Below, piece after piece: positions 48,597 to 62,473 of a stretch of 64,000 nucleotides of DNA. Location of the stretch: positions 4,533,501 through 4,597,500 of the forward strand of contig JAZGTN010000071.1 in the NCBI GenBank assembly GCA_037783415.1, written 5' to 3'. The notes beneath the pieces are model-generated. The model saw nothing but the letters and a program-made list of their open reading frames with translations. It was not told where the DNA came from and did no database searches. The DNA is from Leptasterias polaris. Lineage: Eukaryota; Echinodermata; Asteroidea; Forcipulatida; Asteriidae. Position numbers and translations under genes: made by a program. Position 1 is the first letter of the stretch. The number at the start of each line of letters is the position of its first letter.

Positions 48597-49713
48597 AAGT
48601 GAGTGGAACCACCTTGGTTTCTACTGTGACAAAGGTGACGACTGGACCCTCATTCACAACAGAAGAAGTGAAAACCACCACTATTACTACTCCTGCTGGA
48701 GAGCAGCTGACAACCACTACATCCTTGCCTCTTGTGTCAACCACACCAGGCAAGTAGCTCAGGAATTTTTTCCTAGACAGTGAGTCAGAACCCAGTTTGC
48801 AATGGATATGTTTGACAATTTGTGTACTTCTTATCTCACAGGATACTGCCTTGAATCAATGGAAGAAGAAGGACTGGAGGCAAGCCGCAGCGCTGAAGGC
48901 AACTCTAGCTTAGACGGCGTGACTGGTTTGTGGACTGTATCAACACCAGTTACAGACAACAGAGAGAAGACACCAAAACTTCTCTCTGAATATACAAAAC
49001 CGTCAGTTGTCAAGGGAATCCGATTGAAGTTGGTGACAGACATTGTTGAAGGCTTGACATTGGGACCTGTGGAAGTCAGATTTATCTTCTCTTCAAAGGG
49101 TCCCGGTGATGAAAAGTTCACTGAGGTTGCCGATCCAAAAACAAAAGAAGTGGTAAGCCCTTTTGAAATGTTTTTAAATGATTTATATGTGGTGATTTAA
49201 TTAGTTTTTTTATTTGACATTTCTGTCTTTTTGATTGACTAAAAACTTAACTTTATTGCCCTCTCAAGATCAAGAAAGTGACGCTTGAGCCAGAGGTTCC
49301 AGTGATGACCCTCCTCCCTGAAAGTGCTCCTTTGCAAGATGTGACAAGCGTTCGTGTTGAAGTTGTAGGAGTTTCCGGTGCCAATAAAACCACATTAGAT
49401 GTGGACATTCTAGGCTGTTCAAAGGGTAAGACCTTTGATTTGATGTTATTCTTTAAACACAAATGCAGGCTTGATTTCCTTTATTTTGATTGGGGGTTCA
49501 TCGATGGATATATGAGAACATGTTTTTTTTCTTCCCCCTCTTGTACAGAAGTTTCAACAACAACAAGCAGTCCTGTCAGTGACCAGATCAAGACAACCTT
49601 ACCAAGCAAGGTCAAAGTAACTACAGTAAATGTTGTTACTTCACCTGTTGGGATCACCACTGAGGAAACAACAACTGTTAAAACAACATCTCCACCAAAA
49701 GTCACAACAGAAG
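48597..49713 (+). CDS. Array unit 32 (exons A-D)
   Basis: Exons A 48597-48749, B 48842-49152, C 49269-49425, D 49549-49713 (long). B has SMEEEGLE (Asp to Glu), C has PVMTLLPES. The A-B intron lost two bases (cagtgagtcag). The C-D intron is an in-frame 123 nt. Same set as unit 35. Confidence 0.87.
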
Positions 49714-49858
49714 GTGAGGGTATTATGTCATTTATTTGAAATCTGTCAGTATTTTCCTTTTCCTTTTCTTCCTTTTTGTGGGGGTGGAGGAAGTTCAAAA
49801 TCAAGTGTTATTGTGAGGTACTTTTGTTTCTTAATTAACTCTTGTTGGTTGTTTCCAG

Positions 49859-50973
49859 AAGTGAGTGGAACCACCTTGGTTTCTACTGTGACAAAGGTGA
49901 CGACTGGACCCTCATTCACAACAGAAGAAGTGAAAACCACCACTATTACTACTCCTGCTGGAGAGCAGCTGACAACCACTACATCCTTGCCTCTTGTGTC
50001 AACCACACCAGGCAAGTAGCTCAGGAATTTTTTCCTAGACAGTGTGAGTCAGAACCCAGTTTGCAATGGATATGTTTGACAATTTGTGTACTTCTTATCT
50101 CACAGGATACTGCCTTGAATCAATGGACGAAGAAGGACTGGAGGCAAGCCGCAGCGCTGAAGGCAACTCTAGCTTAGACGGCGTGACTGGTTTGTGGACT
50201 GTATCAACACCAGTTACAGACAACAGAGAGAAGACACCAAAACTTCTCTCTGAATATACAAAACCGTCAGTTGTCAAGGGAATCCGATTGAAGTTGGTGA
50301 CAGACATTGTTGAAGGCTTGACATTGGGACCTGTGGAAGTCAGATTTATCTTCTCTTCAAAGGGTCCCGGTGATGAAAAGTTCACTGAGGTTGCCGATCC
50401 AAAGACAAAAGAAGTGGTAAGCCCTTTTGAAATGTTTTAAAATGATTTATATGTGGTGATTTAATTAGTTTTTTAATTTGACATTTCTGTCTTTTTGATT
50501 GACTAAAAACTTAACTTTATTGCCCTCTCAAGATCAAGAAAGTGACGCTTGAGCCAGAGGTTCCAGTGATGTCCCTCCTCCCTGAAAGTGCTCCTTTGCA
50601 AGATGTGACAAGCGTTCGTGTTGAAGTTGTAGGAGTTTCCGGTGCCAATAAAACCACATTAGATGTGGACATTCTAGGCTGTTCAAAGGGTAAGACTTTT
50701 GATTTGATGTTATTCTTTAAACAAAAATGCAGGCTTGATTTCCTTTATTTTGATTGGGGGTTCATCGATGGAGATATGAGAACATGTTTTTTTTTTCCCC
50801 CTCTTGTACAGAAGTTTCAACAACAAGCAGTCCTGTCAATGACCAGATCAAGACAACCTTACCAAGCAAGGTCAAAGTAACTACAGTAAATGTTGTTACT
50901 TCACCTGTTGGGATCACCACTGAGGAAACAACAACTGTTAAAACAACATCTCCACCAAAAGTCACAACAGAAG
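49859..50973 (+). CDS. Array unit 33 (exons A-D)
   Basis: Exons A 49859-50011, B 50106-50416, C 50533-50689, D 50812-50973. D has SPVNDQ (Ser to Asn), private to this unit; the B-C intron has private changes (gttttaaaatg, ttttttaattt). Confidence 0.87.
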
Positions 50974-51118
50974 GTGAGGGTATTATGTCATTTATTTGAA
51001 ATCTGTCAGTATTTTCCTTTTCCTTTTCTTCCTTTTTGTGGGGGTGGAGGAAGTTCAAAATCAAGTGTTATTGTGAGGTACTTTTGTTTCTTAATTAACT
51101 CTTGTTGGTTGTTTCCAG

Positions 51119-52233
51119 AAGTGAGTGGAACCACCTTGGTTTCTACTGTGACAAAGGTGACGACTGGACCCTCATTCACAACAGAAGAAGTGAAAACCAC
51201 CACTATTACTACTCCTGCTGGAGAGCAGCTGACAACCACTACATCCTTGCCTCTTGTGTCAACCACACCAGGCAAGTAGCTCAGGAATTTTTTCCTAGAC
51301 AGTGTGAGTCAGAACCCAGTTTGCAATGGATATGTTTGACAATTTGTGTACTTCTTATCTCACAGGATACTGCCTTGAATCAATGGACGAAGAAGGACTG
51401 GAGGCAAGCCGCAGCGCTGAAGGCAACTCTAGCTTAGACGGCGTGACTGGTTTGTGGACTGTATCAACACCAGTTACAGACAACAGAGAGAAGACACCAA
51501 AACTTCTCTCTGAATATACAAAACCGTCAGTTGTCAAGGGAATCCGATTGAAGTTGGTGACAGACATTGTTGAAGGCTTGACATTGGGACCTGTGGAAGT
51601 CAGATTTATCTTCTCTTCAAAGGGTCCCGGTGATGAAAAGTTCACTGAGGTTGCCGATCCAAAGACAAAAGAAGTGGTAAGCCCTTTTGAAATGTTTTTA
51701 AATGATTTATATGTGGTGATTTAATTAGTTTTTTTATTTGACATTTCTGTCTTTTTGATTGACTAAAAACTTAACTTTATTGCCCTCTCAAGATCAAGAA
51801 AGTGACGCTTGAGCCAGAGGTTCCAGTGATGTCCCTCCTCCCTGAAAGTGCTCCTTTGCAAGATGTGACAAGCGTTCGTGTTGAAGTTGTAGGAGTTTCC
51901 GGTGCCAATAAAACCACATTAGATGTGGACATTCTAGGCTGTTCAAAGGGTAAGACTTTTGATTTGATGTTATTCTTTAAACAAAAATGCAGGCTTGATT
52001 TCCTTTATTTTGATTGGGGGTTCATCGATGGAGATATGAGAACATGGTTTTTTTTCCCCCCTCTTGTACAGAAGTTTCAACAACAAGCAGTCCTGTCAGT
52101 GACCAGATCAAGACAACCTTACCAAGCAAGGTCAAAGTAACTACAGTAAATGTTGTTACTTCACCTGTTGGGATCACCACTGAGGAAACAACAACTGTTA
52201 AAACAACATCTCCACCAAAAGTCACAACAGAAG
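51119..52233 (+). CDS. Array unit 34 (exons A-D)
   Basis: Exons A 51119-51271, B 51366-51676, C 51793-51949, D 52072-52233. Consensus protein. Confidence 0.87.
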
Positions 52234-52378
52234 GTGAGGGTATTATGTCATTTATTTGAAATCTATCAGTATTTTCCTTTTCCTTTTCTTCCTTTTTGTG
52301 GGGGTGGAGGAAGTTCAAAATCAAGTGTTATTGTGAGGTACTTTTGTTTCTTAATTAACTCTTGTTGGTTGTTTCCAG

Positions 52379-53495
52379 AAGTGAGTGGAACCACCTTGGT
52401 TTCTACTGTGACAAAGGTGACGACTGGACCCTCATTCACAACAGAAGAAGTGAAAACCACCACTATTACTACTCCTGCTGGAGAGCAGCTGACAACCACT
52501 ACATCCTTGCCTCTTGTGTCAACCACACCAGGCAAGTAGCTCAGGAATTTTTTCCTAGACAGTGAGTCAGAACCCAGTTTGCAATGGATATGTTTGACAA
52601 TTTGTGTACTTCTTATCTCACAGGATACTGCCTTGAATCAATGGAAGAAGAAGGACTGGAGGCAAGCCGCAGCGCTGAAGGCAACTCTAGCTTAGACGGC
52701 GTGACTGGTTTGTGGACTGTATCAACACCAGTTACAGACAACAGAGAGAAGACACCAAAACTTCTCTCTGAATATACAAAACCGTCAGTTGTCAAGGGAA
52801 TCCGATTGAAGTTGGTGACAGACATTGTTGAAGGCTTGACATTGGGACCTGTGGAAGTCAGATTTATCTTCTCTTCAAAGGGTCCCGGTGATGAAAAGTT
52901 CACTGAGGTTGCCGATCCAAAAACAAAAGAAGTGGTAAGCCCTTTTGAAATGTTTTTAAATGATTTATATGTGGTGATTTAATTAGTTTTTTTATTTGAC
53001 ATTTCTGTCTTTTTGATTGACTAAAAACTTAACTTTATTGCCCTCTCAAGATCAAGAAAGTGACGCTTGAGCCAGAGGTTCCAGTGATGACCCTCCTCCC
53101 TGAAAGTGCTCCTTTGCAAGATGTGACAAGCGTTCGTGTTGAAGTTGTAGGAGTTTCCGGTGCCAATAAAACCACATTAGATGTGGACATTCTAGGCTGT
53201 TCAAAGGGTAAGACCTTTGATTTGATGTTATTCTTTAAACACAAATGCAGGCTTGATTTCCTTTATTTTGATTGGGGGTTCATCGATGGATATATGAGAA
53301 CATGTTTTTTTTCTTCCCCCTCTTGTACAGAAGTTTCAACAACAACAAGCAGTCCTGTCAGTGACCAGATCAAGACAACCTTACCAAGCAAGGTCAAAGT
53401 AACTACAGTAAATGTTGTTACTTCACCTGTTGGGATCACCACTGAGGAAACAACAACTGTTAAAACAACATCTCCACCAAAAGTCACAACAGAAG
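52379..53495 (+). CDS. Array unit 35 (exons A-D)
   Basis: Exons A 52379-52531, B 52624-52934, C 53051-53207, D 53331-53495 (long). SMEEEGLE, PVMTLL, two-base intron loss and 123-nt C-D intron, all shared with unit 32, three units upstream. Confidence 0.87.
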
Positions 53496-53640
53496 GTGAG
53501 GGTATTATGTCATTTATTTGAAATCTGTCAGTATTTTCCTTTTCCTTTTCTTCCTTTTTGTGGGGGTGGAGGAAGTTCAAAATCAAGTGTTATTGTGAGG
53601 TACTTTTGTTTCTTAATTAACTCTTGTTGGTTGTTTCCAG

Positions 53641-54758
53641 AAGTGAGTGGAACCACCTTGGTTTCTACTGTGACAAAGGTGACGACTGGACCCTCATTCA
53701 CAACAGAAGAAGTGAAAACCACCACTATTACTACTCCTGCTGGAGAGCAGCTGACAACCACTACATCCTTGCCTCTTGTGTCAACCACACCAGGCAAGTA
53801 GCTCAGGAATTTTTTCCTAGACAGTGTGAGTCAGAACCCAGTTTGCAATGGATATGTTTGACAATTTGTGTACTTCTTATCTCACAGGATACTGCCTTGA
53901 ATCAATGGACGAAGAAGGACTGGAGGCAAGCCGCAGCGCTGAAGGCAACTCTAGCTTAGACGGCGTGACTGGTTTGTGGACTGTATCAACACCAGTTACA
54001 GACAACAGAGAGAAGACACCAAAACTTCTCTCTGAATATACAAAACCGTCAGTTGTCAAGGGAATCCGATTGAAGTTGGTGACAGACATTGTTGAAGGCT
54101 TGACATTGGGACCTGTGAAAGTCAGATTTATCTTCTCTTCAAAGGGTCCCGGTGATGAAAAGTTCACTGAGGTTGCCGATCCAAAAACAAAAGAAGTGGT
54201 AAGCCCTTTTGAAATGTTTTTAAATGATTTATATGTGGTGATTTAATTAGTTTTTTTATTTGACATTTCTGTCTTTTTGATTGACTAAAAACTTAACTTT
54301 ATTGCCCTCTCAAGATCAAGAAAGTGACGCTTGAGCCAGAGGTTCCAGTGATGTCCCTCCTCCCTGAAAGTGTTCCTTTGCAAGATGTGACAAGCGTTCG
54401 TGTTGAAGTTGTAGGAGTTTCCGGTGCCAATAAAACCACATTAGATGTGGACATTCTAGGCTGTTCAAAGGGTAAGACCTTTGATTTGATGTTATTCTTT
54501 AAACACAAATGCAGGCTTGATTTCCTTTATTTTGATTGGGGGTTCATCGATGGATATATGAGAACATGTTTTTTTTTTCCCCCTCTTGTACAGAAGTTTC
54601 AACAACAACAAGCAGTCCTGTCAGTGACCAGATCAAGACAACCTTACCAAGCAAGGTCAAAGTAACTACAGTAAATGTTGTTACTTCACCTGTTGGGATC
54701 ACCACTGAGGAAACAACAACTGTTAAAACAACATCTCCACCAAAAGTCACAACAGAAG
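53641..54758 (+). CDS. Array unit 36 (exons A-D)
   Basis: Exons A 53641-53793, B 53888-54198, C 54315-54471, D 54594-54758 (long). B has GPVKVRF (Glu to Lys), shared by units 36-39; C has PESVPLQ. Confidence 0.87.
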
Positions 54759-54903
54759 GTGAGGGTATTATGTCATTTATTTGAAATCTATCAGTATTTT
54801 CCTTTTCCTTTTCTTCCTTTTTGTGGGGGTGGAGGAAGTTCAAAATCAAGTGTTATTGTGAGGTACTTTTGTTTCTTAATTAACTCTTGTTGGTTGTTTC
54901 CAG

Positions 54904-56022
54904 AAGTGAGTGGAACCACCTTGGTTTCTACTGTGACAAAGGTGACGACTGGACCCTCATTCACAACAGAAGAAGTGAAAACCACCACTATTACTACTCC
55001 TGCTGGAGAGCAGCTGACAACCACTACATCCTTGCCTCTTGTGTCAACCACACCAGGCAAGTAGCTCAGGAATTTTTTCCTAGACAGTGTGAGTCAGAAC
55101 CCAGTTTGCAATGGATATGTTTGACAATTTGTGTACTTCTTATCTCACAGGATACTGCCTTGAATCAATGGACGAAGAAGGACTGGAGGCAAGCCGCAGC
55201 GCTGAAGGCAACTCTAGCTTAGACGGCGTGACTGGTTTGTGGACTGTATCAACACCAGTTACAGACAACAGAGAGAAGACACCAAAACTTCTCTCTGAAT
55301 ATACAAAACCGTCAGTTGTCAAGGGAATCCGATTGAAGTTGGTGACAGACATTGTTGAAGGCTTGACATTGGGACCTGTGAAAGTCAGATTTATCTTCTC
55401 TTCAAAGGGTCCCGGTGATGAAAAGTTCACTGAGGTTGCCGATCCAAAAACAAAAGAAGTGGTAAGCCCTTTTGAAATGTTTTTAAATGATTTATATGTG
55501 GTGATTTAATTAGTTTTTTTATTTGACATTTCTGTCTTTTTGATTGACTAAAAACTTAACTTTATTGCCCTCTCAAGATCAAGAAAGTGACGCTTGAGCC
55601 AGAGGTTCCAGTGATGACCCTCCTCCCTGAAAGTGCTCCTTTGCAAGATGTGACAAGCGTTCGTGTTGAAGTTGTAGGAGTTTCCGGTGCCAATAAAACC
55701 ACATTAGATGTGGACATTCTAGGCTGTTCAAAGGGTAAGACCTTTGATTTGATGTTATTCTTTAAACACAAATGCAGGCTTGATTTCCTTTATTTTGATT
55801 GGGGGTTCATCGATGGATATATGAGAACATGTTTTTTTTCTTCCCCCTCTTGTACAGAAGTTTCAACAACAACAAGCAGTCCTGTCAGTGACCAGATCAA
55901 GACAACCTTACCAAGCAAGGTCAAAGTAACTACAGTAAATGTTGTTACTTCACCTGTTGGGATCACCACTGAGGAAACAACAACTGTTAAAACAACATCT
56001 CCACCAAAAGTCACAACAGAAG
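54904..56022 (+). CDS. Array unit 37 (exons A-D), mosaic
   Basis: Exons A 54904-55056, B 55151-55461, C 55578-55734, D 55858-56022 (long). B is of the unit 36 type (GPVKVRF), while C, the C-D intron and D are of the unit 32/35 type (PVMTLL, 123-nt intron). Confidence 0.87.
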
Positions 56023-56167
56023 GTGAGGGTATTATGTCATTTATTTGAAATCTGTCAGTATTTTCCTTTTCCTTTTCTTCCTTTTTGTGGGGGTGGAGGA
56101 AGTTCAAAATCAAGTGTTATTGTGAGGTACTTTTGTTTCTTAATTAACTCTTGTTGGTTGTTTCCAG

Positions 56168-57285
56168 AAGTGAGTGGAACCACCTTGGTTTCTACTGTGA
56201 CAAAGGTGACGACTGGACCCTCATTCACAACAGAAGAAGTGAAAACCACCACTATTACTACTCCTGCTGGAGAGCAGCTGACAACCACTACATCCTTGCC
56301 TCTTGTGTCAACCACACCAGGCAAGTAGCTCAGGAATTTTTTCCTAGACAGTGTGAGTCAGAACCCAGTTTGCAATGGATATGTTTGACAATTTGTGTAC
56401 TTCTTATCTCACAGGATACTGCCTTGAATCAATGGACGAAGAAGGACTGGAGGCAAGCCGCAGCGCTGAAGGCAACTCTAGCTTAGACGGCGTGACTGGT
56501 TTGTGGACTGTATCAACACCAGTTACAGACAACAGAGAGAAGACACCAAAACTTCTCTCTGAATATACAAAACCGTCAGTTGTCAAGGGAATCCGATTGA
56601 AGTTGGTGACAGACATTGTTGAAGGCTTGACATTGGGACCTGTGAAAGTCAGATTTATCTTCTCTTCAAAGGGTCCCGGTGATGAAAAGTTCACTGAGGT
56701 TGCCGATCCAAAAACAAAAGAAGTGGTAAGCCCTTTTGAAATGTTTTTAAATGATTTATATGTGGTGATTTAATTAGTTTTTTTATTTGACATTTCTGTC
56801 TTTTTGATTGACTAAAAACTTAACTTTATTGCCCTCTCAAGATCAAGAAAGTGACGCTTGAGCCAGAGGTTCCAGTGATGTCCCTCCTCCCTGAAAGTGT
56901 TCCTTTGCAAGATGTGACAAGCGTTCGTGTTGAAGTTGTAGGAGTTTCCGGTGCCAATAAAACCACATTAGATGTGGACATTCTAGGCTGTTCAAAGGGT
57001 AAGACCTTTGATTTGATGTTATTCTTTAAACACAAATGCAGGCTTGATTTCCTTTATTTTGATTGGGGGTTCATCGATGGATATATGAGAACATGTTTTT
57101 TTTTTCCCCCTCTTGTACAGAAGTTTCAACAACAACAAGCAGTCCTGTCAGTGACCAGATCAAGACAACCTTACCAAGCAAGGTCAAAGTAACTACAGTA
57201 AATGTTGTTACTTCACCTGTTGGGATCACCACTGAGGAAACAACAACTGTTAAAACAACATCTCCACCAAAAGTCACAACAGAAG
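56168..57285 (+). CDS. Array unit 38 (exons A-D)
   Basis: Exons A 56168-56320, B 56415-56725, C 56842-56998, D 57121-57285 (long). GPVKVRF and PESVPLQ, like unit 36, two units (2,527 bp) upstream. Confidence 0.87.
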
Positions 57286-57430
57286 GTGAGGGTATTATGT
57301 CATTTATTTGAAATCTATCAGTATTTTCCTTTTCCTTTTCTTCCTTTTTGTGGGGGTGGAGGAAGTTCAAAATCAAGTGTTATTGTGAGGTACTTTTGTT
57401 TCTTAATTAACTCTTGTTGGTTGTTTCCAG

Positions 57431-58548
57431 AAGTGAGTGGAACCACCTTGGTTTCTACTGTGACAAAGGTGACGACTGGACCCTCATTCACAACAGAAGA
57501 AGTGAAAACCACCACTATTACTACTCCTGCTGGAGAGCAGCTGACAACCACTACATCCTTGCCTCTTGTGTCAACCACACCAGGCAAGTAGCTCAGGAAT
57601 TTTTTCCTAGACAGTGTGAGTCAGAACCCAGTTTGCAATGGATATGTTTGACAATTTGTGTACTTCTTATCTCACAGGATACTGCCTTGAATCAATGGAC
57701 GAAGAAGGACTGGAGGCAAGCCGCAGCGCTGAAGGCAACTCTAGCTTAGACGGCGTGACTGGTTTGTGGACTGTATCAACACCAGTTACAGACAACAGAG
57801 AGAAGACACCAAAACTTCTCTCTGAATATACAAAACCGTCAGTTGTCAAGGGAATCCGATTGAAGTTGGTGACAGACATTGTTGAAGGCTTGACATTGGG
57901 ACCTGTGAAAGTCAGATTTATCTTCTCTTCAAAGGGTCCCGGTGATGAAAAGTTCACTGAGGTTGCCGATCCAAAAACAAAAGAAGTGGTAAGCCCTTTT
58001 GAAATGTTTTTAAATGATTTATATGTGGTGATTTAATTAGTTTTTTTATTTGACATTTGTGTCTTTTTGATTGACTAAAAACTTAACTTTATTGCCCTCT
58101 CAAGATCAAGAAAGTGACGCTTGAGCCAGAGGTTCCAGTGATGTCCCTCCTCCCTGAAAGTGTTCCTTTGCAAGATGTGACAAGCGTTCGTGTTGAAGTT
58201 GTAGGAGTTTCCGGTGCCAATAAAACCACATTAGATGTGGACATTCTAGGCTGTTCAAAGGGTAAGACCTTTGATTTGATGTTATTCTTTAAACACAAAT
58301 GCAGGCTTGATTTCCTTTATTTTGATTGGGGGTTCATCGATGGATATATGAGAACATGTTTTTTTTTTCCCCCTCTTGTACAGAAGTTTCAACAACAACA
58401 AGCAGTCCTGTCAGTGACCAGATCAAGACAACCTTACCAAGCAAGGTCAAAGTAACTACAGTAAATGTTGTTACTTCACCTGTTGGGATCACCACTGAGG
58501 AAACAACAACTGTTAAAACAACATCTCCACCAAAAGTCACAACAGAAG
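57431..58548 (+). CDS. Array unit 39 (exons A-D)
   Basis: Exons A 57431-57583, B 57678-57988, C 58105-58261, D 58384-58548 (long). GPVKVRF and PESVPLQ, as in unit 38. Confidence 0.87.
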
Positions 58549-58693
58549 GTGAGGGTATTATGTCATTTATTTGAAATCTATCAGTATTTTCCTTTTCCTT
58601 TTCTTCCTTTTTGTGGGGGTGGAGGAAGTTCAAAATCAAGTGTTATTGTGAGGTACTTTTGTTTCTTAATTAACTCTTGTTGGTTGTTTCCAG

Positions 58694-59808
58694 AAGTGAG
58701 TGGAACCACCTTGGTTTCTACTGTGACAAAGGTGACGACTGGACCCTCATTCACAACAGAAGAAGTGAAAACCACCACTATTACTACTCCTGCTGGAGAG
58801 CAGCTGACAACCACTACATCCTTGCCTCTTGTGTCAACCACACCAGGCAAGTAGCTCAGGAATTTTTTCCTAGACAGTGTGAGTCAGAACCCAGTTTGCA
58901 ATGGATATGTTTGACAATTTGTGTACTTCTTATCTCACAGGATACTGCCTTGAATCAATGGACGAAGAAGGACTGGAGGCAAGCCGCAGCGCTGAAGGCA
59001 ACTCTAGCTTAGACGGCGTGACTGGTTTGTGGACTGTATCAACACCAGTTACAGACAACAGAGAGAAGACACCAAAACTTCTCTCTGAATATACAAAACC
59101 GTCAGTTGTCAAGGGAATCCGATTGAAGTTGGTGACAGACATTGTTGAAGGCTTGACATTGGGACCTGTGGAAGTCAGATTTATCTTCTCTTCAAAGGGT
59201 CCCGGTGATGAAAAGTTCACTGAGGTTGCCGATCCAAAAACAAAAGAAGTGGTAAGCCCTTTTAAAATGTTTTTAAATGATTTATATGTGGTGATTTAAT
59301 TAGTTTTTTTATTTGACATTTCTGTCTTTTTGATTGACTAAAAACTTAACTTTATTGCCCTCTGAAGATCAAGAAAGTGACGCTTGAGCCAGAGGTTCCA
59401 GTGATGTCCCTCCTCCCTGAAAGTGCTCCTTTGCAAGATGTTACAAGCGTTCGTGTTGAAGTTGTAGGAGTTTCCGGTGCCAATAAAACCACATTAGATG
59501 TGGACATTCTAGGCTGTTCAAAGGGTAAGACTTTTGATTTGATGTTATTCTTTAAACAAAAATGCAGGCTTGATTTCCTTTATTTTGATTGGGGGTTCAT
59601 CGATGGAGATATGAGAACATGTTTTTTTTTCCCCCCTCTTGTACAGAAGTTTCAACAACAAGCAGTCCTGTCAGTGACCAGATCAAGACAACCTTACCAA
59701 GCAAGGTCAAAGTAACTACAGTAAATGTTGTTACTTCACCTGTTGGGATAACCACTGAGGAAACAACAACTGTTAAAACAACATCTCCACCAAAAGTCAC
59801 AACAGAAG
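58694..59808 (+). CDS. Array unit 40 (exons A-D)
   Basis: Exons A 58694-58846, B 58941-59251, C 59368-59524, D 59647-59808. C has the synonymous gatgttaca, shared only with units 42 and 43. Confidence 0.87.
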
Positions 59809-59953
59809 GTGAGGGTATTATGTCATTTATTTGAAATCTATCAGTATTTTCCTTTTCCTTTTCTTCCTTTTTGTGGGGGTGGAGGAAGTTCAAAATCAAG
59901 TGTTATTGTGAGGTACTTTTGTTTCTTAATTAACTCTTGTTGGTTGTTTCCAG

Positions 59954-61068
59954 AAGTGAGTGGAACCACCTTGGTTTCTACTGTGACAAAGGTGACGACT
60001 GGACCCTCATTCACAACAGAAGAAGTGAAAACCACCACTATTACTACTCCTGCTGGAGAGCAGCTGACAACCACTACATCCTTGCCTCTTGTGTCAACCA
60101 CACCAGGCAAGTAGCTCAGGAATTTTTTCCTAGACAGTGTGAGTCAGAACCCAGTTTGCAATGGATATGTTTGACAATTTGTGTACTTCTTATCTCACAG
60201 GATACTGCCTTGAATCAATGGACGAAGAAGGACTGGAGGCAAGCCGCAGCGCTGAAGGCAACTCTAGCTTAGACGGCGTGACTGGTTTGTGGACTGTATC
60301 AACACCAGTTACAGACAACAGAGAGAAGACACCAAAACTTCTCTCTGAATATACAAAACCGTCAGTTGTCAAGGGAATCCGATTGAAGTTGGTGACAGAC
60401 ATTGTTGAAGGCTTGACATTGGGACCTGTGGAAGTCAGATTTATCTTCTCTTCAAAGGGTCCCGGTGATGAAAAGTTCACTGAGGTTGCCGATCCAAAGA
60501 CAAAAGAAGTGGTAAGCCCTTTTGAAATGTTTTTAAATGATTTATATGTGGTGATTTAATTAGTTTTTTTATTTGACATTTCTGTCTTTTTGATTGACTA
60601 AAAACTTAACTTTATTGCCCTCTCAAGATCAAGAAAGTGACGCTTGAGCCAGAGGTTCCAGTGATGTCCCTCCTCCCTGAAAGTGCTCCTTTGCAAGATG
60701 TGACAAGCGTTCGTGTTGAAGTTGTAGGAGTTTCCGGTGCCAATAAAACCACATTAGATGTGGACATTCTAGGCTGTTCAAAGGGTAAGACTTTTGATTT
60801 GATGTTATTCTTTAAACAAAAATGCAGGCTTGATTTCCTTTATTTTGATTGGGGGTTCATCGATGGAGATATGAGAACATGTTTTTTTGTCCCCCCTCTT
60901 GTACAGAAGTTTCAACAACAAGCAGTCCTGTCAGTGACCAGATCAAGACAACCTTACCAAGCAAGGTCAAAGTAACTACAGTAAATGTTGTTACTTCACC
61001 TGTTGGGATCACCACTGAGGAAACAACAACTGTTAAAACAACATCTCCACCAAAAGTCACAACAGAAG
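59954..61068 (+). CDS. Array unit 41 (exons A-D)
   Basis: Exons A 59954-60106, B 60201-60511, C 60628-60784, D 60907-61068. The pyrimidine tract before D carries a G (tttttttgtcccc); consensus protein. Confidence 0.87.
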
Positions 61069-61213
61069 GTGAGGGTATTATGTCATTTATTTGAAATCTA
61101 TCAGTATTTTCCTTTTCCTTTTCTTCCTTTTTGTGGGGGTGGAGGAAGTTCAAAATCAAGTGTTATTGTGAGGTACTTTTGTTTCTTAATTAACTCTTGT
61201 TGGTTGTTTCCAG

Positions 61214-62328
61214 AAGTGAGTGGAACCACCTTGGTTTCTACTGTGACAAAGGTGACGACTGGACCCTCATTCACAACAGAAGAAGTGAAAACCACCACTA
61301 TTACTACTCCTGCTGGAGAGCAGCTGACAACCACTACATCCTTGCCTCTTGTGTCAACCACACCAGGCAAGTAGCTCAGGAATTTTTTCCTAGACAGTGT
61401 GAGTCAGAACCCAGTTTGCAATGGATATGTTTGACAATTTGTGTACTTCTTATCTCACAGGATACTGCCTTGAATCAATGGACGAAGAAGGACTGGAGGC
61501 AAGCCGCAGCGCTGAAGGCAACTCTAGCTTAGACGGCGTGACTGGTTTGTGGACTGTATCAACACCAGTTACAGACAACAGAGAGAAGACACCAAAACTT
61601 CTCTCTGAATATACAAAACCGTCAGTTGTCAAGGGAATCCGATTGAAGTTGGTGACAGACATTGTTGAAGGCTTGACATTGGGACCTGTGGAAGTCAGAT
61701 TTATCTTCTCTTCAAAGGGTCCCGGTGATGAAAAGTTCACTGAGGTTGCCGATCCAAAAACAAAAGAAGTGGTAAGCCCTTTTAAAATGTTTTTAAATGA
61801 TTTATATGTGGTGATTTAATTAGTTTTTTTATTTGACATTTCTGTCTTTTTGATTGACTAAAAACTTAACTTTATTGCCCTCTGAAGATCAAGAAAGTGA
61901 CGCTTGAGCCAGAGGTTCCAGTGATGTCCCTCCTCCCTGAAAGTGCTCCTTTGCAAGATGTTACAAGCGTTCGTGTTGAAGTTGTAGGAGTTTCCGGTGC
62001 CAATAAAACCACATTAGATGTGGACATTCTAGGCTGTTCAAAGGGTAAGACTTTTGATTTGATGTTATTCTTTAAACAAAAATGCAGGCTTGATTTCCTT
62101 TATTTTGATTGGGGGTTCATCGATGGAGATATGAGAACATGTTTTTTTTCCCCCCCTCTTGTACAGAAGTTTCAACAACAAGCAGTCCTGTCAGTGACCA
62201 GATCAAGACAACCTTACCAAGCAAGGTCAAAGTAACTACAGTAAATGTTGTTACTTCACCTGTTGGGATAACCACTGAGGAAACAACAACTGTTAAAACA
62301 ACATCTCCACCAAAAGTCACAACAGAAG
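61214..62328 (+). CDS. Array unit 42 (exons A-D)
   Basis: Exons A 61214-61366, B 61461-61771, C 61888-62044, D 62167-62328. Shares gatgttaca with units 40 and 43. Confidence 0.87.
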
Positions 62329-62473
62329 GTGAGGGTATTATGTCATTTATTTGAAATCTATCAGTATTTTCCTTTTCCTTTTCTTCCTTTTTGTGGGGGT
62401 GGAGGAAGTTCAAAATCAAGTGTTATTGTGAGGTACTTTTGTTTCTTAATTAACTCTTGTTGGTTGTTTCCAG

